From a virus, in IMG/VR virus record IMGVR_UViG_3300003891_000027, positions 7,716 to 34,753 of that record: a stretch of 27,038 nt of DNA. One strand, given 5' to 3'. The translations under genes and the position numbers were made by a program. Of the stretch, positions 24,153-27,038 are shown piece after piece. Positions within the stretch are counted from its first letter, which is position 1. The number at the start of each line of letters is the position of its first letter. The notes beneath the pieces are model-generated. The model ran no database searches. It saw only the letters and a list, made by a program, of their open reading frames with translations, and was not told the DNA's origin.

Positions 24153-24728
24153 ATCATTCTCCTTATCCTTTTCTAAATGTTCTATAAGCTGCGGTGCAGC
24201 TTGAAGAAACCCTGAATCAATTACAAAATCTATAGATTCCAAAAAATAATTATTGGGATCAACCTTTGGTATACCCATATGATCCCCTGAAAATTGCCCA
24301 TTAGCACGAGTGCTAACAAACATCTTAGAACCAGCACGAAAAAGTGTATTGAGCATCCTACCCGTTGGCGTATCAAGAATCAAAGCCTCACCAACCCCCT
24401 TACCATCCTCACCTAATTCCAACTTAGTCACAATATGCGAAATCCTACCCTCTCTTAACGCAGCATCATCTATATCAAGGTCATGACCAATTGTGCCGTA
24501 GAACCTTCGCTCCTTTATCCTCTGCTGTAATGCTTCATCCTTACAAACTCTTTCCCATAACTCTTTAGGATAAAACCTATTGTTTCTTGAAATACCATCC
24601 GCTATAAAAAATGTACCCTTCACTTTAGCAAGCACTGGCTTACCATCCACATCAGCATTAGCTTCTTCAACAACAAACTTTGTGTTTGGTTCCCAAATAC
24701 ACGAAATCTTTTGCGTAGACATACCCAT
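23436..24728 (-). CDS. Prohead protease-scaffold fusion, gp21+gp22-like
   Basis: A 430-residue protein. Residues 1-192 are a T4 gp21-type prohead protease (assemblin-like serine protease): KGTFFIADGISRNNRFYP at 37-54, catalytic-type histidine in TIGHDLDIDD (H82) and serine in MFVSTRANG (S139), positions very close to those known for gp21 (H85, S140, from memory). From residue 193 the sequence becomes a Glu/Lys-rich coiled coil with four 23-residue repeats (253-344) and the ending GLRLMESFSK: the scaffold core of the prohead. In T4 these are separate genes 21 and 22. The start has no clear ribosome site, while an internal ATG does. A second ATG two codons in (M3) is equally possible. Confidence 0.88.
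   Translation of the reverse strand: MGMSTQKISCIWEPNTKFVVEEANADVDGKPVLAKVKGTFFIADGISRNNRFYPKELWERVCKDEALQQRIKERRFYGTIGHDLDIDDAALREGRISHIVTKLELGEDGKGVGEALILDTPTGRMLNTLFRAGSKMFVSTRANGQFSGDHMGIPKVDPNNYFLESIDFVIDSGFLQAAPQLIEHLEKDKENDMSTVLIENLAKENGSLKAELEKAVKEVDSLKASNAELSEERKRLTESLRKARLYEHELRAYKELGSPSEISSVFNRVEKQLPQYRQLGTPSEIKEALLKAKAAILEYKKLGTVSEIKEVFNKSVRIAEAYKHLGNPKDIAMVFNKVEKMMESKKREEIRREAKEISEQYGVDVKTAEELSLKLGRDGAKKMLETLSQSKKLSIFKKAPSSSINEKKEEAKEKFIEKPLGLRLMESFSK
23697..23972 (-). repeat. Four 23-residue repeats in the scaffold domain
   Basis: Residues 253-275, 276-298, 299-321 and 322-344 of the fusion start YKELGSPSEI, YRQLGTPSEI, YKKLGTVSEI and YKHLGNPKDI. The consensus is Y-K-x-L-G-x-P-S-E-I-x-x-V-F-N-K. 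Each looks like a short turn plus one helix. Confidence 0.85.
24159..24164 (-). promoter_or_regulatory. Internal ribosome binding site for the nested scaffold
   Basis: AAGGAG on the transcribed strand (24164-24159), 6 nt before the internal ATG at 24152. It lies inside the protease-scaffold reading frame, encoding K-E at the domain boundary (residues DKENDM). Confidence 0.7.
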
Positions 24729-24785
24729 CTATTAGGAAAACGAAATTCACTATATTTTATGACGCAAGAATTACTAAAGATTTAA

Positions 24786-25412
24786 TCAATAATTTAAATT
24801 ATTATCCTTCAATATTTCTAATACACCACCTACTTTTTCAATACAATTATCAAAACCATCCAATTTAAAATGCTCACCTAATTGCTTAGTTGAACAAAAC
24901 CTAATCAATAAATCTAATTCTTCATCAGTTAATTCTTTCCCCAAAACCAACTCTTCTTCCATCCTGCAAAGCTCTGGGATAAATTCCTCAACAACTAGTT
25001 CATAATCCACATATTCATTAAGTGGCATGTAATAATCACCTTCTATAAAAAGATGCGTCTTAAGTGATGATATAGCTTTAAGTAGCTCAAACTTATCATA
25101 CGATTCATGAGGACGAAAAATCCGATTAGCTATAAAATTACCTAATACTCTATGAAACCTTTTTCCTTCTGTACTTCTTGCAAAGTTTTTTATGCCACGC
25201 ATAATCTTATACCGATTATGCCGCCAATTACTAGATTGAGCTGAAGACCGCCTAAACGATTTTAAAGAAGGCACAATTTCATGCCTTCTCTTCAAATAAG
25301 CTTCATACTGCTCAGACGTTGGCTCATATGATTCATTCACTCTCCCCACTAAATCAAATAAACCTATCTCTATACAAAAAAGCTCTGCATCTTCTTTTGT
25401 TCTAAACTTCAT
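24786..25412 (-). CDS. Putative prohead-core region protein (208 aa)
   Basis: A 208-residue protein of unknown role in the place where T4 keeps prohead-core genes 67/68, directly upstream of the protease. The N-terminal helix is acidic; a basic helical centre (SNWRHNRYKIMRGIKNFARS, then TEGKRFHRVLGNFIANRIFR) resembles a motif I believe occurs in other large phages beside capsid genes, though I cannot name the family. The C-terminal half is acidic (EEFIPELCRMEEELVLGKEL). Start ATG 25412 has a weak ribosome site. No leader of the MRAK type is present. Confidence 0.6.
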   Translation of the reverse strand: MKFRTKEDAELFCIEIGLFDLVGRVNESYEPTSEQYEAYLKRRHEIVPSLKSFRRSSAQSSNWRHNRYKIMRGIKNFARSTEGKRFHRVLGNFIANRIFRPHESYDKFELLKAISSLKTHLFIEGDYYMPLNEYVDYELVVEEFIPELCRMEEELVLGKELTDEELDLLIRFCSTKQLGEHFKLDGFDNCIEKVGGVLEILKDNNLNY

Positions 25413-25428
25413 TACTCTATTATTCTAT

Positions 25429-25893
25429 CTATTCTGTCTTCATTAAAATATTTCCATATGCATCATAGCTAAGCTTCTTAAGCTCCTTCTCTTCATAATT
25501 CAACTTAGATGAAGCTAGAATTTTAGATATAACCATCTTATTAAGCCAACTCGGCTCAACCAAATTCAAATAATGCTTATCATTATGTGTTACTACTGAA
25601 AACGCTAACCGCGATAGCGGTATTTGTTCACTACCTACTTCTGCCATTGCAGTTTTATTATCATAACTAAATACAACTACATCAGTATTTCCTTCTCTAT
25701 CCTTTATTGTTACATCCACAGTCTTATCATCATACTCTATATCCGTTACTTCAACATTATTCATACTATAACGCTTAAATACATTACGAAGCTCCGATAA
25801 CATCTTCTGTTTCATTCTTTCCTTTTCTTCTTCACTAAAATCAAATTCCATAGCCATCTCCTCTAATAATTTAAGAATTTTTGCTGCTCTCAT
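25429..25893 (-). CDS. Leader-bearing prohead-core/internal-head candidate (154 aa)
   Basis: I place the start at 25893 (MRAAKILKLLEEMAMEF), not at the in-frame ATG 75 nt upstream, because GGAGGA sits 6 nt before it, because this avoids overlap with the ATP-grasp gene (28-nt gap), and because it gives the leader shared with three other genes. L9-L10-E11 and L10-E11-E12 are (L)-x-E sites. The rest has a helical, acidic N-terminal part (EEEKERMKQKMLSELRNVFK), a beta hairpin region VEVTDIEYDDKTVDVTIKDR and a helical end. Position matches T4 gp67, but I see no sequence similarity. Confidence 0.65.
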   Translation of the reverse strand: MRAAKILKLLEEMAMEFDFSEEEKERMKQKMLSELRNVFKRYSMNNVEVTDIEYDDKTVDVTIKDREGNTDVVVFSYDNKTAMAEVGSEQIPLSRLAFSVVTHNDKHYLNLVEPSWLNKMVISKILASSKLNYEEKELKKLSYDAYGNILMKTE

Positions 25894-25921
25894 TTCCCTC
25901 TCCTCCATTATTTTTGTCTTA

Positions 25922-27038
25922 TTATAAAAGTCTAAGAAGTTTTTTTGCTTTCCCATGATATCCCTCATTCTTTTTCTTAATAATAAACTTATCTTCTACA
26001 CGAAGAGGAACCACATAGTTATCCCAAATATCATGCATAATGTTATTCGAAGAACCAAAGTAAATATCAAGCTTTGATATAGATGCATCAAGTTTATCCG
26101 ATAAATCATCTAACGTATCAGATTTCCCAACTACAGCACCAACTAACCCTACCCCTGGAACATTATACTTATTCCCACTCTCATCCATAAGATACCTTAA
26201 GAATACCGCGTTATCATCACCCTTAAGAAGCGTATAATTATCTATTTCAGAAGTATTAATTTCAGCTACCCCATATAATGCATTTTCCATTGGGAAAAAA
26301 GTAGAACTACCTTCTGCAATAGTCATAAGAAAAGCACCAAAATCTTCAATATAAAATGGATATAATACCCCAAGTGGAAGCGGCATCCTACAACACCAAT
26401 CAATCATATAATATATGCCATCATTAGTTCCATATATCCCTTCAACTGAAAGAGCACCCCGATATGACATCTCACGTAAATACGGAGTAATCTTATCCAT
26501 CACATCAATAAAATAATCAGGTAAATCACTACTAACTACACCAAGATAACTTGCCCCACTCTCAAACCCCCACAATACAGGATACATAAATTCCTTCCCA
26601 TTGAACCATGCGTCAAAACCAGCTTCTATACCTTCAACTTTTTCCTGAATTGTAACAACAAAATTAGATGCATATGGACCAAGCTTATTCTTAGCAGCAG
26701 TTAAATGCTGTGTAGCTGATTTAGCATCCTGAACTGGAAAGCTATCAATAGTACCACGCCAAATATCTATCTTAACATAATACTCACCTTTTGCCTGCTG
26801 GCTGGTTTCTGATATTTCACTTATTCTTTTTATTGCTTCATCAATACCAACAATAAACTGAGATTTGGGATAAGTGATATTATACTTATCCATAATTTCT
26901 GCTGATAATTTTCTATTCTGCTCAAGTACCTCAGCCTTCCCACTACCACAAACTTTATAGCCATGATTCCTAAGCCAATTAGGTAGCTCCCCCATACCTA
27001 CATCTGGAAAATAAATTAAATCCACATCATCTATCACA
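25922..27038 (-). CDS. PurD-like ATP-grasp protein (N-terminus outside window)
   Basis: The C-terminal 371 residues of an ATP-grasp enzyme of the glycinamide ribonucleotide synthetase (PurD) type. The frame is open to the window edge; the GTG at 27037 is not the real start. Visible parts are DVGMGELPNWLRNHGYKVCG, LEQNRKLSAEIMDKYNITYP (substrate/ATP-domain entry), VVTIQEKVEGIEAGFDAWFN and a region SYRGALSVEGIYGTNDGIYY followed by MIDWCCRMPLPLG. In PurD the last is E-F-N-x-R-F-G-D-P-E; here E is D and the metal-binding N is C, so catalysis may be altered or lost. It ends KAKKLLRLL, like the leader peptides nearby. Nothing in the context suggests purine synthesis. Confidence 0.7.
   Translation of the reverse strand, partial: VIDDVDLIYFPDVGMGELPNWLRNHGYKVCGSGKAEVLEQNRKLSAEIMDKYNITYPKSQFIVGIDEAIKRISEISETSQQAKGEYYVKIDIWRGTIDSFPVQDAKSATQHLTAAKNKLGPYASNFVVTIQEKVEGIEAGFDAWFNGKEFMYPVLWGFESGASYLGVVSSDLPDYFIDVMDKITPYLREMSYRGALSVEGIYGTNDGIYYMIDWCCRMPLPLGVLYPFYIEDFGAFLMTIAEGSSTFFPMENALYGVAEINTSEIDNYTLLKGDDNAVFLRYLMDESGNKYNVPGVGLVGAVVGKSDTLDDLSDKLDASISKLDIYFGSSNNIMHDIWDNYVVPLRVEDKFIIKKKNEGYHGKAKKLLRLL

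Noticed and set aside
25894-25968. Upstream start giving 25 extra residues to the gene at 25429
   Set aside because: It would overlap the ATP-grasp gene and ignore the strong GGAGGA before 25893; the shorter form carries the shared leader.

Overview
This window is a contiguous piece of the virion-structure region of a contractile-tailed double-stranded DNA bacteriophage (myovirus morphotype) with clear T4-type homologies. The main anchors are a gp23-like major capsid protein, a gp21-like prohead protease, a gp18-like sheath, gp19-like tail tubes, a gp53-like baseplate wedge, and hub and spike proteins. All genes lie on the minus strand, are tightly packed (many stop/start overlaps or abutments), and the DNA is AT-rich. 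Strong AGGAG-type ribosome sites point to a bacterial host. The host and genome size cannot be read from this window, but the gene sizes and layout suggest a fairly large phage. No tRNA, rRNA, CRISPR array, integrase or IS element was seen.

Layout in the direction of transcription (high to low coordinates). (1) 27038-24786: a partial PurD-like ATP-grasp protein and two small genes where T4 carries its prohead-core genes 67/68. (2) 24728-21909: a protease-scaffold fusion with a nested, in-frame scaffold start, then the major capsid protein, with hairpins before and after it. (3) 21845-19949: two paralogous genes with a shared N-terminal leader, then two small coiled-coil genes. (4) 19932-12859: a 2357-residue protein made mostly of about 30 NHL-type beta-propeller repeats. 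(5) 12856-8772: neck and connector candidates, including a protein with a SWIM-type CxC...CxH motif and a possible tail-completion protein carrying a LamG domain. (6) 8775-5131: two small genes, the tail sheath and two tail-tube-fold proteins. (7) 5118-1: a gp26-like tail-assembly protein with a candidate -2 programmed frameshift, a tape-measure candidate, the tube-cap candidate, gp53-like wedge, hub, and a GTG-initiated spike gene that runs off the left edge.

The most interesting reading is an integrated capsid-maturation scheme. Four otherwise different proteins begin with nearly the same leader (M-R/K-A-K/A-x-L-L-x-L/I-L) followed at residues 10-12 by an (L/I)-x-E triplet. This is the arrangement of T4 capsid-targeting sequences cut by gp21. 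The capsid protein has an I-C-E triplet at 66-68, close to where T4 gp23 is cut, and the protease gene appears to encode its own scaffold from an internal start. The ATP-grasp protein ends in a similar K-A-K-K-L-L-R-L-L tail. The second highlight is a GGGGGGC slippery run in the stem-loop of a perfect 7-bp inverted repeat. It lies just where a -2 shift would join the gp26-like frame to an open frame ending one base before the tape-measure start.
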